Notes under the pieces: model-generated
Database searches by the model: none
Told to the model about the DNA's origin: nothing
The model's input: only the letters and a program-made list of their open reading frames with translations
Assembly: GCF_047238125.1 (NCBI RefSeq)
Contig: NZ_JBDFMH010000001.1
Span: 248,001 to 312,000 of the forward strand
Direction: 5' to 3'
Length of the DNA stretch: 64,000 nt
Source: JBDFMH01 sp047238125
GTDB taxonomy: Bacteria; Pseudomonadota; Alphaproteobacteria; Sphingomonadales; Sphingomonadaceae
Shown: piece after piece, positions 1 to 8,762 of the stretch
Numbering within the stretch: position 1 is the first letter of the stretch
Layout: every line of letters begins with the position of its first letter
Program-made: the position numbers and the translations under genes

Positions 1-1278
1 GTGGAGCAGCAGCGGTTCCCCGGTGATGCTCTGCGATCCGCGCAACCGGTCCAGCGCATGGGCTACTGCGCTTTCGGGGCATTCGTGGGTGACCATCACC
101 AGCAGCACGCTGCCATCGGCGGCGGCGCCGCGCTGGATCATGCTTTCGATCGAGACATTGGCATCGCGCATCGCGGCGGTGATCTCTGCCAGGACGCCGG
201 TGCGATCAGGAACCATGAAGCGCAGATAGGCACGGCCCCGGCGTTCGCCAGACGGGGCGGCGGCCGGCGAGGCGAGGCTTGCGACTGGCATCGCCAGCGC
301 CGAGCCATATTCGCCGCGCGCGATATCGATCAGATCCGCCACCACCGCGCTCGCGGTCGGCCCTTCGCCGGCACCGCGGCCCTCGAAGAACAGCCGCCCC
401 ACGAAATTGCCCTCGGCGACGACCGCGTTCAGCGATCCGGCGACATGGGCGAGTGGATGATCGAGCGGCACCAGGCAGGTGTGCACGCGCTGGTAGAGGC
501 CGTTCGCGCCCCATTCGGCCAGCCCGATCAGGCGGACGCGGAAGCCCAGCGCGGCCGCCTCGGCGATGTCGGCGGCAAGGATGTGGCGGATGCCGCTGAT
601 GGCGACGTCGCCGAACGCCGGCGTGGTGCCGAACGAGACGCTGGCCAGGATCGCCAGCTTGTGCGCGGCATCCACGCCGTCGATATCGAACGCGGGATCG
701 GCCTCGGCATATCCCAGCGCCTGCGCATCGGCGAGCACGTCGGCGAAGTCGCGGCCGGCCTGCTCCATCGTCGTCAGGATATAGTTGCAGGTGCCGTTCA
801 GGATGCCATAGACCCGCCCGATCGCGTTGGCCGCGGCGCCGTCGCGCAGCCCCTTGATCACCGGGATCCCGCCCGCCACCGCCGCCTCATATTTCAGCGC
901 GACGCGCTTGGCCTCGGCATCGCGCGCCAGCTCCAGCCCGTGATGTGCGATCATCGCCTTGTTGGCGGTCACGAAATGGCGGCCTGCGCCGAGCGTGCGG
1001 CGCGCCAGGGTGAGGGCGGGGCCATCCGATCCCCCGATCAGCTCGACAACCACATCGATATCATCGCGGATCGCCAGATCGGCGGTATCGTCCACCCAAT
1101 CGAACCGCCCCAGATCGAACCCGCGATCGCGGCTGCGATCGCGCGCGGAAACCGCCACAACCTCGATGGCGCGGCCGGCGCGGCGGGCGATCAGTTCGGC
1201 ATTGGCATCGAGCAGCTTGATCACGCCCCCGCCCACCGTGCCGAGACCGGCCAGCGCAATTCGCAGCGGTTGCGTCAT
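1..1278 (-). CDS. hom: Homoserine dehydrogenase, partial (C-terminus cut by window edge)
   Basis: Catalyses NAD(P)H-dependent reduction of aspartate semialdehyde to homoserine, the branch point to threonine and methionine. The 426 visible codons start at ATG 1278 and are still open at base 1, so only a few C-terminal residues are missing. The N-terminus has a Rossmann nucleotide motif (LAGLGTVGGG), the middle carries the family signature NGTCNYIL and the Asp/Lys-containing segment DIDGVDAAHK, and the last ~80 residues form an ACT domain (VPDRTGVLAEIT), which in this family senses threonine. It is divergent from the nucleotidyltransferase at 1377 across about 100 bp. A plus-strand open frame covers the same bases but is an antisense shadow. 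Confidence 0.95.
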   Translation of the reverse strand, partial: MTQPLRIALAGLGTVGGGVIKLLDANAELIARRAGRAIEVVAVSARDRSRDRGFDLGRFDWVDDTADLAIRDDIDVVVELIGGSDGPALTLARRTLGAGRHFVTANKAMIAHHGLELARDAEAKRVALKYEAAVAGGIPVIKGLRDGAAANAIGRVYGILNGTCNYILTTMEQAGRDFADVLADAQALGYAEADPAFDIDGVDAAHKLAILASVSFGTTPAFGDVAISGIRHILAADIAEAAALGFRVRLIGLAEWGANGLYQRVHTCLVPLDHPLAHVAGSLNAVVAEGNFVGRLFFEGRGAGEGPTASAVVADLIDIARGEYGSALAMPVASLASPAAAPSGERRGRAYLRFMVPDRTGVLAEITAAMRDANVSIESMIQRGAAADGSVLLVMVTHECPESAVAHALDRLRGSQSITGEPLLLH

Positions 1279-1376
1279 CATCCCCACCCCATGCCTTTGG
1301 ACGCACGTCCCCTGCCAGCGCGGCCGCGGCTTGCCAAGCCTTGCCCGCATGTGCGCGATGGGGCAGGCATCGCCCG

Positions 1377-2153
1377 ATGACGACCATCCTGATCCTCGCC
1401 GGCAAGCGCGATGGCGCGCTCGATCCACTCGCCAGCGCCGCTGGCACCACGCACAAATGCGTCGTTCCCGTCGCCGGCAAACCGATGATCGGGTGGGTGC
1501 TGGAAGCGGCGGAGGCGACCGGCCTGCCGGTGGTCGTGTCGATCAACGATCCGGCGCTGCTTGGCTCGTTCGATGTGGTGCATCGACTGCAGGCGGCCGG
1601 GCGGCTGAGCTTCGCGGTGTCGCATGCGAACCTCGTCGAAAGCGTGCATGCGGCGGCGCAGGGTTTCCCGCTGATGATCACCACCGCCGATAATGTGCTG
1701 GTGACGCCCGACGCATTGATCGAGGCCGACCGGGCGGCGAAGGCGCAGGGTGCCTCCGCGATGGTGGCGTTCGCGCGAAAGGAATCCATCCAGGCCGCGC
1801 ATCCGGATGGCCAGCGCCGCTTCTACCCCTTCCGCGACGGCGAATATTCCAACTGCAACCTGTTCTGGCTGAAGGACCATGATGCGCTGCGGATCGCGGA
1901 CACGTTCCGCGAAGGCGGCCAGTTCGTGAAGCATCCGCGCCGGATCATCAACGCGTTCGGCCTGATCAATCTGGTTCGCTTTCGCTTCGGGCTCGCCAGC
2001 CTGGACGGACTGATGGCCAGCCTGTCGCGCCGCTTCGGCATGAAGGTCGTCGCGCATGTGTTCGCGGATGGCCGGCTGGCGATCGATGTGGACAACGATC
2101 GCACGCTGCGCGTGGCGGAAGAATTGCTGGCGATCGGACGTGGCGCTGGCTGA
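1377..2153 (+). CDS. MobA-like NTP transferase domain protein
   Basis: A 258-residue protein starting with MTTILILAGKRDGA, a variant of the LAAGxGxR nucleotide-binding loop of the MobA/GlmU-type nucleotidyltransferase fold. VPVAGKPMIGWVLEAA follows, then TTADNVLVTP in the place of the metal-binding acidic motif. The substrate cannot be told from sequence; molybdopterin, sugar-phosphate and inositol-phosphate transferases share this fold. An in-frame upstream start (1341) exists, but the ATG at 1377 sits directly before the conserved first strand and is preferred. The gene stands alone, divergent from hom. Confidence 0.75.
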   Translation: MTTILILAGKRDGALDPLASAAGTTHKCVVPVAGKPMIGWVLEAAEATGLPVVVSINDPALLGSFDVVHRLQAAGRLSFAVSHANLVESVHAAAQGFPLMITTADNVLVTPDALIEADRAAKAQGASAMVAFARKESIQAAHPDGQRRFYPFRDGEYSNCNLFWLKDHDALRIADTFREGGQFVKHPRRIINAFGLINLVRFRFGLASLDGLMASLSRRFGMKVVAHVFADGRLAIDVDNDRTLRVAEELLAIGRGAG

Positions 2154-2208
2154 TCGCTCGTTGCGTTCGCAGAACGTCGCATTCTCAATCGGTTGGGCGC
2201 GCTGGCGT

Positions 2209-2234
2209 GGAACGTGGCAGTGGCTCCGAGCGCT
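2209..2234 (+). promoter_or_regulatory. Candidate EcfG-type (general stress) promoter, one mismatch
   Basis: GGAAC at 2209-2213, 17 bases, then CGCT at 2231-2234. The established alphaproteobacterial EcfG consensus is GGAAC-N16/17-CGTT, so the -10 differs at one base. It lies 44 bases upstream of the ATG at 2279, a good distance for a leader carrying the visible Shine-Dalgarno. Confidence 0.4.
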
Positions 2235-2278
2235 CTCCCCGCGTCCGTCATGATGGCGGCACAGCAGGAGAGCATGTC

Positions 2279-2524
2279 ATGGCCGACCAGAACCAGAACC
2301 AGGGCAACGACCTCAATCAGGATCGCGATCGCCAGCAGCAGCAGGATCGTGATCGCAGCGCCGATCAGCAGCAGAACCAGCAGCGCGACCGCCAGACCGG
2401 CCAGCCGGATCAGAACGGCAACCGCGCCGGGGACACCGGCATCGGCCAGCAGGGCTCGGGCGGCACCGGCGCCGATCAGGGCGAGCAGTCCGACTACGGA
2501 TCGGATCGCCAGCAGGATCGCTGA
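2279..2524 (+). CDS. Small low-complexity Gln/Asn/Asp/Arg-rich hydrophilic protein
   Basis: An 81-residue protein (MADQNQNQGNDLNQDRDR...) made almost only of Q, N, D, R, G and S, with no hydrophobic core, predicted to be disordered. The start at 2279 is supported by an AGGAG Shine-Dalgarno about 7 bases upstream, and a strong terminator follows at 2549. The composition resembles hydrophilins and other desiccation or stress proteins, and an EcfG-like promoter lies upstream, so a stress role is inferred. No family was recognised. Overlapping frames on the other strand are hydrophobic shadows of the repeated codons. Confidence 0.7.
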   Translation: MADQNQNQGNDLNQDRDRQQQQDRDRSADQQQNQQRDRQTGQPDQNGNRAGDTGIGQQGSGGTGADQGEQSDYGSDRQQDR

Positions 2525-2548
2525 TCCTCCCATCCCGTAAGACCGATC

Positions 2549-2580
2549 GGGGCCGCCATCATGGCGGCCCCTTTTCTTTT
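2549..2580 (+). terminator. Rho-independent terminator
   Basis: The 11-base arms at 2549-2559 and 2561-2571 are perfectly complementary (GGGGCCGCCAT / ATGGCGGCCCC) and are followed by TTTTCTTTTT. It ends the small hydrophilic gene. Confidence 0.9.
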
Positions 2581-2649
2581 TGCGCCCTGCAAGCGCATAA
2601 ATGATCCCCGATATCCCCGTTATCCACAGGGCCGGACCCGCAGAAACCG

Positions 2650-3068
2650 CTAGGCCGACTCAGTCGATCATGAGAACCTCCAATCATCGAAGCAGTACGG
2701 AAAACCTCCTGGAAACAGAAGGTTGGATGGTAAGGCGGAGATGCCGGAACAACACCGGGCGGGATGGCGCTTTCAGGAGTGTCGCTCGCGGACAGGCCTC
2801 CTTCACGGGATGGTCGGTTGCAGGGAGTGCGACTTCGGTTGCGACCCCACGGTGGCGGAAAGGCAGGACTTCGGTCGATCGAAAGGCCGGTGCCGGGCGA
2901 AAGCCTTGGAACCGGGCGGACGGCGGCGGAGGTCCGGGCAGGACCGGGCTTGCGCAAGCGAGGTATGGGCCTGTTGAACGCCCGGACATGCGATCGGATT
3001 CCGCGAGGACGATGATCCCGTGCCTGGACGCAGCGGGGGCTGGTGGTGACATCAGCCCCTTTTTGCGT
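2650..3068 (+). ncRNA. Candidate structured non-coding RNA (unidentified family)
   Basis: The ~520 bp between the 2549 terminator and cysA hold no convincing protein on either strand. They contain a run of stable-looking hairpins with classic tetraloops: GCGAC-TTCG-GTTGC near 2830, GAC-TTCG-GTC near 2869, GGC-GAAA-GCC near 2897, and the palindrome CTTGCGCAAG near 2949. A long-range stem GTCCGGGC (2932-2939) / GCCCGGAC (2979-2986) also forms. The stretch ends in a plus-strand terminator at 3036-3065. I looked for signatures of RNase P, tmRNA, SRP and 6S RNA and did not find them. The 5' end is unknown; the start given is a guess. Confidence 0.45.
3036..3065 (+). terminator. Rho-independent terminator with GUGA tetraloop
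   Basis: GGGGCTG (3036-3042) pairs with CAGCCCC (3053-3059). The stem extends through G-U, U-A and G-C pairs to a GTGA (GNRA-type) loop at 3046-3049 and is followed by TTTTT. It faces rightward into the convergent cysA end, so it must terminate a plus-strand transcript from the gene-free region, which supports the RNA candidate. Confidence 0.8.
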
Positions 3069-3097
3069 TTGACCCCATGCCGGGCGACGCCCCCCGA

Positions 3098-4129
<1,032 letters not shown>

Positions 4130-4142
4130 CAGTGCCGCGCCC

Positions 4143-4994
4143 TCAATGTCCCTGGCCATGAATGCCATAGCGCCATTCCAGCACGCTCTTCACGACCAGC
4201 GTGACGAGCGCGAGCAGCGCCAGCAGCGACGCCACCGCGAATGCGGCGACGAAATTATATTCGTTGTAGAGGATTTCGACATGCAGCGGCATTGTGTTGG
4301 TCTCGCCCCGGATATGGCCCGAGACGACCGAGACCGCGCCGAATTCGCCCATCGCGCGGGCATTGCACAGCAGCACGCCGTAAAGCAGCCCCCAGCGAAT
4401 GTTCGGCAGGGTCACATACCAGAACGTCTGCCACCCACTCGCGCCTAGCGACAATGCGGCTTCCTCGTCATCGCGGCCCTGTTCGGCCATCAGCGGGATC
4501 AGTTCGCGCGCAACGAACGGGAAGGTCACGAAGATCGTCGCCAGCACGATCCCCGGCACCGCGAAGATGATCTCGATGCCGCGTGCGGCCAGCCACGGCC
4601 CGAACCAGCCGCTGGCACCGAACAGCAGCACGTAGATCAGCCCCGCGACCACCGGTGAGACCGAGAAGGGCAGGTCGATCAGCGTGATCAGCAGGTTCTT
4701 GCCGCGGAAATCGAACTTGGTGATCGCCCAGGCGGCGGCGATGCCGAACACGATGTTCAGCGGCACTGCGATCGCCGCGACCAGCAGCGTCAGCCGGATC
4801 GCGGCCAACGCGTCCGGTTCGGCCAGCGCATTCAGGAATGCGGCGATCCCTTGGTCCAGCGCCTCGGCGAACACCGCGACCAGCGGCAGAACGAGAAAGA
4901 TGGCGAGGAAGCCGAGCGCGATCCCGATCAGCAGGCGCCGCGTCCAGGCTGATTCGCCGGTCGCGCGGCGGGCGGAGGCGGCAGCACCGCTCAT
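4143..4994 (-). CDS. cysW: Sulfate ABC transporter permease CysW
   Basis: One of the two membrane subunits of the sulfate importer, 283 residues with about six membrane helices. It has the binding-protein-dependent permease EAA loop (EEAALSLGASGWQTFWYVTLP), which docks on CysA. ATG 4994 overlaps the cysT stop by four bases (ATGA), which indicates translational coupling; an in-frame start at 5018 would run further into cysT. The family's conserved MGEFGAVSVVSG segment is present. Confidence 0.93.
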   Translation of the reverse strand: MSGAAASARRATGESAWTRRLLIGIALGFLAIFLVLPLVAVFAEALDQGIAAFLNALAEPDALAAIRLTLLVAAIAVPLNIVFGIAAAWAITKFDFRGKNLLITLIDLPFSVSPVVAGLIYVLLFGASGWFGPWLAARGIEIIFAVPGIVLATIFVTFPFVARELIPLMAEQGRDDEEAALSLGASGWQTFWYVTLPNIRWGLLYGVLLCNARAMGEFGAVSVVSGHIRGETNTMPLHVEILYNEYNFVAAFAVASLLALLALVTLVVKSVLEWRYGIHGQGH

Positions 4995-5893
4995 CCCTGC
5001 ATCCGCCGCCGGCTCCAATACTGGATCAGGTTGATCAGCAGCAGGAACAGGAAGGACGCGACCAGCATCACAGCCGCGATCGCGGTCGCGCCGGCATAAT
5101 CATATTGTTCGAGCTGGGTGATGATCAGCAGCGGCGCGATCTCGCTCTGATAGGGCATGTTGCCCGCGATGAAGATCACCGAGCCATATTCGCCGATGCC
5201 GCGTGCGAACGCCAATGCGAAACCGGTCAGCAGCGATGGCAGGATCGCAGGGAGGATGATGCGGCGAAAGGTATCGAGGCGGCCGGCGCCCAGCGACGCT
5301 GCGGCCTCCTCCACGTCGGCCCCGAGATCAGCCAGCACCGGTTCGACCGAACGAACAACAAACGGCAGCCCGATGAAGACCAGTGCGACGACCACGCCGA
5401 GCGGGGTGTAGGCAATCTTGATGGCAAGGTCGCCCAGCCAGGGCAGATCGGCGCGGCGGATGCCGTCCGGATCAAGCACGCCGCCGATCCAGCCATTGGA
5501 GGCATAGAGCGCGGTCAGCGCTATGCCGGCGACTGCGGTCGGCAGGGCGAACGGCAGATCGACCATCGCCGACACGATCCGCTTGCCGGCGAAATCATAG
5601 CGCACGAGCACCCAGGCGATCAGCAGCCCGAACACCGCGTTGATGCCGGCCGCGGCCATCGCGGCGCCGAAGCTGAGCTTGTACGCTTCGGCAGCGCGCG
5701 CGGAGAAAGCGGTCGCCAGGAAATGATCCCAGCCCATGCCCAGCGTCTTGGCGAACACTGCCGAAAGCGGGATGAGCACGATCAGCGACAGATAGGCGAG
5801 GGTAAAGCCCAGCGTCAGCCCGAAGCCCGGCAGGATCGACCGGCGACGACGCGGTGCCGCGATCCTCAGCCGATCGGCAGTGGCGCCCCCCAC
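4991..5893 (-). CDS. cysT: Sulfate ABC transporter permease CysT (CysU)
   Basis: Partner permease to CysW, 300 residues. After a basic N-terminus (RIAAPRRRRSILPGF) come about six membrane helices, with the EAA loop EEAAASLGAGRLDTFRRIILP and the family signature GEYGSVIFIAGN. The start is a GTG at 5893, 12 bases after the sbp stop; no ATG fits. CysT and CysW together form the translocation channel for sulfate or thiosulfate delivered by the binding protein encoded just upstream. Confidence 0.93.
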   Translation of the reverse strand: MGGATADRLRIAAPRRRRSILPGFGLTLGFTLAYLSLIVLIPLSAVFAKTLGMGWDHFLATAFSARAAEAYKLSFGAAMAAAGINAVFGLLIAWVLVRYDFAGKRIVSAMVDLPFALPTAVAGIALTALYASNGWIGGVLDPDGIRRADLPWLGDLAIKIAYTPLGVVVALVFIGLPFVVRSVEPVLADLGADVEEAAASLGAGRLDTFRRIILPAILPSLLTGFALAFARGIGEYGSVIFIAGNMPYQSEIAPLLIITQLEQYDYAGATAIAAVMLVASFLFLLLINLIQYWSRRRMQG

Positions 5894-5905
5894 GCTATGC
5901 CGGCC

Positions 5906-6943
5906 TCAGCGCCGGGCCGCGGCATAGACAGCATCGAACGTGCCGCCTTCATCGAAATGCTTGGCCTGGGCCGCCTTCCAGCCGCCGAAATCGCCGTCGA
6001 TCGTCAACAGCTTCACCTGCGGAAAGCTGTTCGCGTAGCGCGCCGCCACCTCTGCATTGCGCGGCCGGTAATGCGCCTTGGCAATCATTTCCTGCGCAGC
6101 GGGCGTGTAGAGGAAATCGAGATAGGCCTTCGCAGCGGCCTCGGTCCCGTGGCGCTTGGCGTTGGCATCGACCACCGCGACCGGCGGCTCCGCAAGGATC
6201 GAGATCGACGGCACCACGATCTCGAACGCGCCCTTGCGCAATTCGTCGCGCGCGAGGAATGCCTCATTCTCCCACGCAAGCAGCACATCGCCCTGGCCGC
6301 GTTCGGCAAAGGTCGTGGTCGATCCGCGCGCGCCCGAATCGAGCACGGGCACGTTGCGCAGCAGCCGGGTGACGAAATCGCGCGCCGCAGCCTCGCTGCC
6401 GCCGGCGCGCAGTCCGTAGCCCCAAGCCGCGAGATAGTTCCAGCGCGCGCCGCCACCGGTCTTGGGATTGGCGGTGATGACGCCGACGCCCGGCTTCACC
6501 AGATCGCCCCAGTCGCGGATGTTCTTCGGGTTGCCCTTGCGGACGAGGAACACGATCGTCGAATAATAAGGCGCGCTGTTGTCGGGCTGCCGTGCCTGCC
6601 AATCGGGCGCGATCAGGCCCTTGGCCGCGATCGCATCGATGTCATAGGCCAGCGCCAGCGTGACGACATCGGCCTGCAGCCCGTCGATCACCGAGCGCGA
6701 CTGCTTGCCCGAGCCGCCATGGCTCATCCGGATCGACACTGTCTCGCCGGTCTTGGCCTTGTGATCGGCGATGAAGGCGGCGTTGATGTCGCGATACAGC
6801 TCCCGCGTCGGATCGTAGGAGACGTTCAGCAACTGCTTGCTATCGACCGTGCCACCGCCCGAGCAGGACGCCAGCGAAAGGGACAGCGCCATCAAGCATG
6901 CGGCAGCGATCCGGAAGCGGGGCGTCTGGCTCGTTCGGGTCAT
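5906..6943 (-). CDS. sbp: Sulfate-binding lipoprotein of the ABC importer
   Basis: Periplasmic sulfate receptor, 345 residues from ATG 6943 (MTRTSQTPRFRIAAAC) with an AGAGAGG ribosome site. A signal peptide ends in the lipobox LASC, so the mature protein is probably lipid-anchored, unlike the free periplasmic E. coli form. Family motifs include NVSYDPTRELY near the mature N-terminus, SHGGSGKQSR, and WNYLAAWGYGL. A longer in-frame extension to 7222 runs through the upstream regulator and is not real. Confidence 0.93.
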   Translation of the reverse strand: MTRTSQTPRFRIAAACLMALSLSLASCSGGGTVDSKQLLNVSYDPTRELYRDINAAFIADHKAKTGETVSIRMSHGGSGKQSRSVIDGLQADVVTLALAYDIDAIAAKGLIAPDWQARQPDNSAPYYSTIVFLVRKGNPKNIRDWGDLVKPGVGVITANPKTGGGARWNYLAAWGYGLRAGGSEAAARDFVTRLLRNVPVLDSGARGSTTTFAERGQGDVLLAWENEAFLARDELRKGAFEIVVPSISILAEPPVAVVDANAKRHGTEAAAKAYLDFLYTPAAQEMIAKAHYRPRNAEVAARYANSFPQVKLLTIDGDFGGWKAAQAKHFDEGGTFDAVYAAARR

Positions 6944-6999
6944 CAGCGCCTCTCTACTGGGGAGGTGGTGAAACGCACGCGCACAAAAACTGTCCGCCT

Positions 7000-7422
7000 T
7001 CAAACGAGAACCTTTTCGGACAGGCTCAGCCGATCGAGGATGTTCGCTGTCTCGTCGCGTACCAGCAGCATCACGTCGCGCAGCCGGCATTCCTCCTCCG
7101 TCACGCAATTCTCGCATGGCCGGTGGTTCATGCGGCTCGCGCAGGGGACAAGGGCCAGGCTGCCCCGAGTGAGCCGCACGATATCGCCATAGGTGATCGT
7201 CGAAGGATCGCGCGCCAGCCAATAGCCGCCTTCCTTGCCGCGCAGCGTATCGACGAGTCCCGCGCGCTTCATTTCCGACAGGATGACGGTCAGGAACTTG
7301 GCGGGGATGTTCTGGGCGGTGGCGATCGCGGTCAGCTGGATCGGGCCAGACCCATGATGGTCGGCCAGATGCTGAAGGGCGCGGATGGCGTAGCGGGTCC
7401 GTTGGGAAAGCACATCAATCAT
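7000..7422 (-). CDS. Rrf2-family regulator, probable control of sulfate uptake
   Basis: A 140-residue winged-helix DNA-binding protein of the Rrf2 family (IscR, NsrR and CymR belong here). The N-terminal helix-turn-helix is seen in QNIPAKFLTVILSEMKRAG and the wing in RGKEGGYWLA. A cysteine cluster at positions 94, 103, 106 and 112 (PCASRMNHRPCENC) resembles the [2Fe-2S]-binding region of IscR-type members, so iron-sulfur or thiol sensing is plausible. It is the first gene of the sulfate operon, 56 bases before sbp. By analogy with CymR it may adjust import to cysteine supply; this is inference. Confidence 0.85.
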   Translation of the reverse strand: MIDVLSQRTRYAIRALQHLADHHGSGPIQLTAIATAQNIPAKFLTVILSEMKRAGLVDTLRGKEGGYWLARDPSTITYGDIVRLTRGSLALVPCASRMNHRPCENCVTEEECRLRDVMLLVRDETANILDRLSLSEKVLV

Positions 7423-7481
7423 TTGGCGTCGTGATCGCCATTTGTCGACCGGCGAAGTGGGAAACCGGCGCCATATCGCGC

Positions 7482-7511
7482 TTGACCGCGGGCGGGCCGC
7501 GCCCGTAATAG
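7482..7511 (+). promoter_or_regulatory. tRNA-His promoter
   Basis: TTGACC (7482-7487), 18 bases, TAATAG (7506-7511), placing transcription start about 9-10 bases before the mature tRNA end. Confidence 0.6.
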
Positions 7512-7526
7512 CGCCCGCTTCCCCGT

Positions 7527-7604
7527 GGCGACCTTAGCTCAATTGGTTAGAGCGCCGGTTTGTGGTACCGGAGGTTGCGGGTTCAATCCCCGTAGGTCGC
7601 CCCA
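7527..7604 (+). tRNA. tRNA-His (anticodon GTG), CCA encoded
   Basis: A full cloverleaf can be drawn: acceptor GCGACCT/AGGTCGC, D arm GCTC...GAGC, anticodon stem CCGGT/ACCGG with loop TTGTGGT (anticodon GTG), T arm GCGGG TTCAATC CCCGT, discriminator C73 at 7601 and CCA at 7602-7604. The base before G1 (7527) is G and can pair with C73, the extra G(-1) identity element of standard bacterial tRNA-His. Several other alphaproteobacterial orders lack this element. Confidence 0.97.
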
Positions 7605-7689
7605 CCTTCCTACCTTGTTTCGCGCTGGCTTTGCTCGCCGAAAAATATTATTGCGCGCGCGGGATACGAAATTACCGCGAGGAAGAGCC

Positions 7690-8739
7690 ATGACCGCGCC
7701 GTGGGACTATGCCGATTTCGACGACCATGAAGGCGTCCACCTGTTTCGCGATGCCGATGCCGGGCTGACCGCGGTGATCGCGGTGCATTCCACCGCGCTC
7801 GGGCCGGCGGCCGGCGGTACCCGCTTCTGGCATTATGGCGACCGCAGCGAGGCGATCACCGACGCGCTGCGGCTGTCGCGCGGCATGAGCTACAAGAATG
7901 CCATGGCCGGGCTGCCGATGGGCGGGGGCAAGGCGGTGATCCTGGCCGATGCCAAGCGCACGAAGACGCCGGCGATGCTCGATGCGTTCGGGGCGGCGGT
8001 AGAAAGCCTGAACGGTCGCTACGTCACGGCCGAGGATGTCGGCATGTCGGATGCGGACATGGTCGCGATCCAGGCGCGCACACGCCACGTCTCCGGCCTG
8101 CCGGTGGGCGAGGGGCGCGCGGGCGGTGATCCCGGCCCCTATACCGCGCTCGGCATCTATCTGGGCGTGAAGGCGGCCATCCGCCGCGCGCTCGGCAAGG
8201 ACAGCGCGGCCGGCGTGCATGTCGCGATCCAGGGCGTCGGCTCGGTCGGCGGCGGGCTCGCCCGGCTGCTGGCGGCGGACGGCGCGAAGCTGACGCTGGC
8301 CGACATGGACCGCGCCCGCGCCGAGACACTGGCAGCGGAGCTGGGCGCGAAGACGGTCGCCGCGTCGGAGATCCTGCGCGTCGAGGCCGATGTCGTCAGC
8401 CCGTGCGCGCTCGGCGCGATCCTTGATGCGAGCGCGATCGATGCGCTGCGCACGCCGATCGTGGCCGGCGGCGCGAACAATCAGCTTGCGACACCGTCCG
8501 ACGGCAACCGCCTGCATGCGCGCGGCATCCTCTATGCGCCCGATTATGTGATCAACGCGGGCGGCATCATCAATGTCGGGCTGGAATATCTCGGCCAGGG
8601 CGACAAGGCCGAGGTCGAGAGCCGGATCCACCGTATCCCGGGCCGGCTCGAGGAAATCTGGACCGAGAGCGCGGCCACCGGTGCGCCGGCCGCCACTGTC
8701 GCCGATCGGATGGCGCAGCGTTTGATCGGGCGCGGCTGA
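7690..8739 (+). CDS. Leu/Phe/Val-type amino acid dehydrogenase
   Basis: NAD-dependent oxidative deamination of a branched-chain or aromatic amino acid to the 2-oxo acid, in the Glu/Leu/Phe/Val dehydrogenase superfamily. The 349 residues include the glycine-rich substrate segment GPAAGGTRFW, the catalytic Lys region SYKNAMAGLPMGGGKAV, and a Rossmann motif GVGSVGGGLA beginning the C-terminal NAD domain (acidic D at ADMDRAR). The length matches leucine dehydrogenases (~350). ATG 7690 has a GAGGAAG ribosome site; the frame extends upstream through tRNA-His but cannot be coding there. The exact substrate is not decidable. Confidence 0.88.
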   Translation: MTAPWDYADFDDHEGVHLFRDADAGLTAVIAVHSTALGPAAGGTRFWHYGDRSEAITDALRLSRGMSYKNAMAGLPMGGGKAVILADAKRTKTPAMLDAFGAAVESLNGRYVTAEDVGMSDADMVAIQARTRHVSGLPVGEGRAGGDPGPYTALGIYLGVKAAIRRALGKDSAAGVHVAIQGVGSVGGGLARLLAADGAKLTLADMDRARAETLAAELGAKTVAASEILRVEADVVSPCALGAILDASAIDALRTPIVAGGANNQLATPSDGNRLHARGILYAPDYVINAGGIINVGLEYLGQGDKAEVESRIHRIPGRLEEIWTESAATGAPAATVADRMAQRLIGRG

Positions 8740-8762
8740 TGCCTCCGCCCCGCCGGGATCGC

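Noticed and set aside
1..1380. Long plus-strand open frame over homoserine dehydrogenase
   Set aside because: Its translation is rich in His, Arg, Gln and Ala with no family pattern, while the minus strand gives clear Rossmann, catalytic and ACT motifs. It is an antisense shadow caused by high GC.
2620..2628. TTATCCACA, an exact DnaA box
   Set aside because: Only one copy, no cluster, no AT-rich unwinding region and no dnaA, dnaN or parAB nearby, so it is not evidence for an origin.
2650..3068. Short protein frames in the gene-free stretch before cysA
   Set aside because: None has a ribosome site together with plausible composition, and overlapping hairpins with stable tetraloops fit an RNA better.
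4838..7192. 784-codon plus-strand open frame opposite cysT and sbp
   Set aside because: No motif or hydrophobic pattern; the minus strand carries recognisable transporter genes with coupled start and stop codons.
7525..7689. Upstream extension of the amino acid dehydrogenase through tRNA-His
   Set aside because: A tRNA gene occupies this stretch; the ATG at 7690 with GAGGAAG is the real start.
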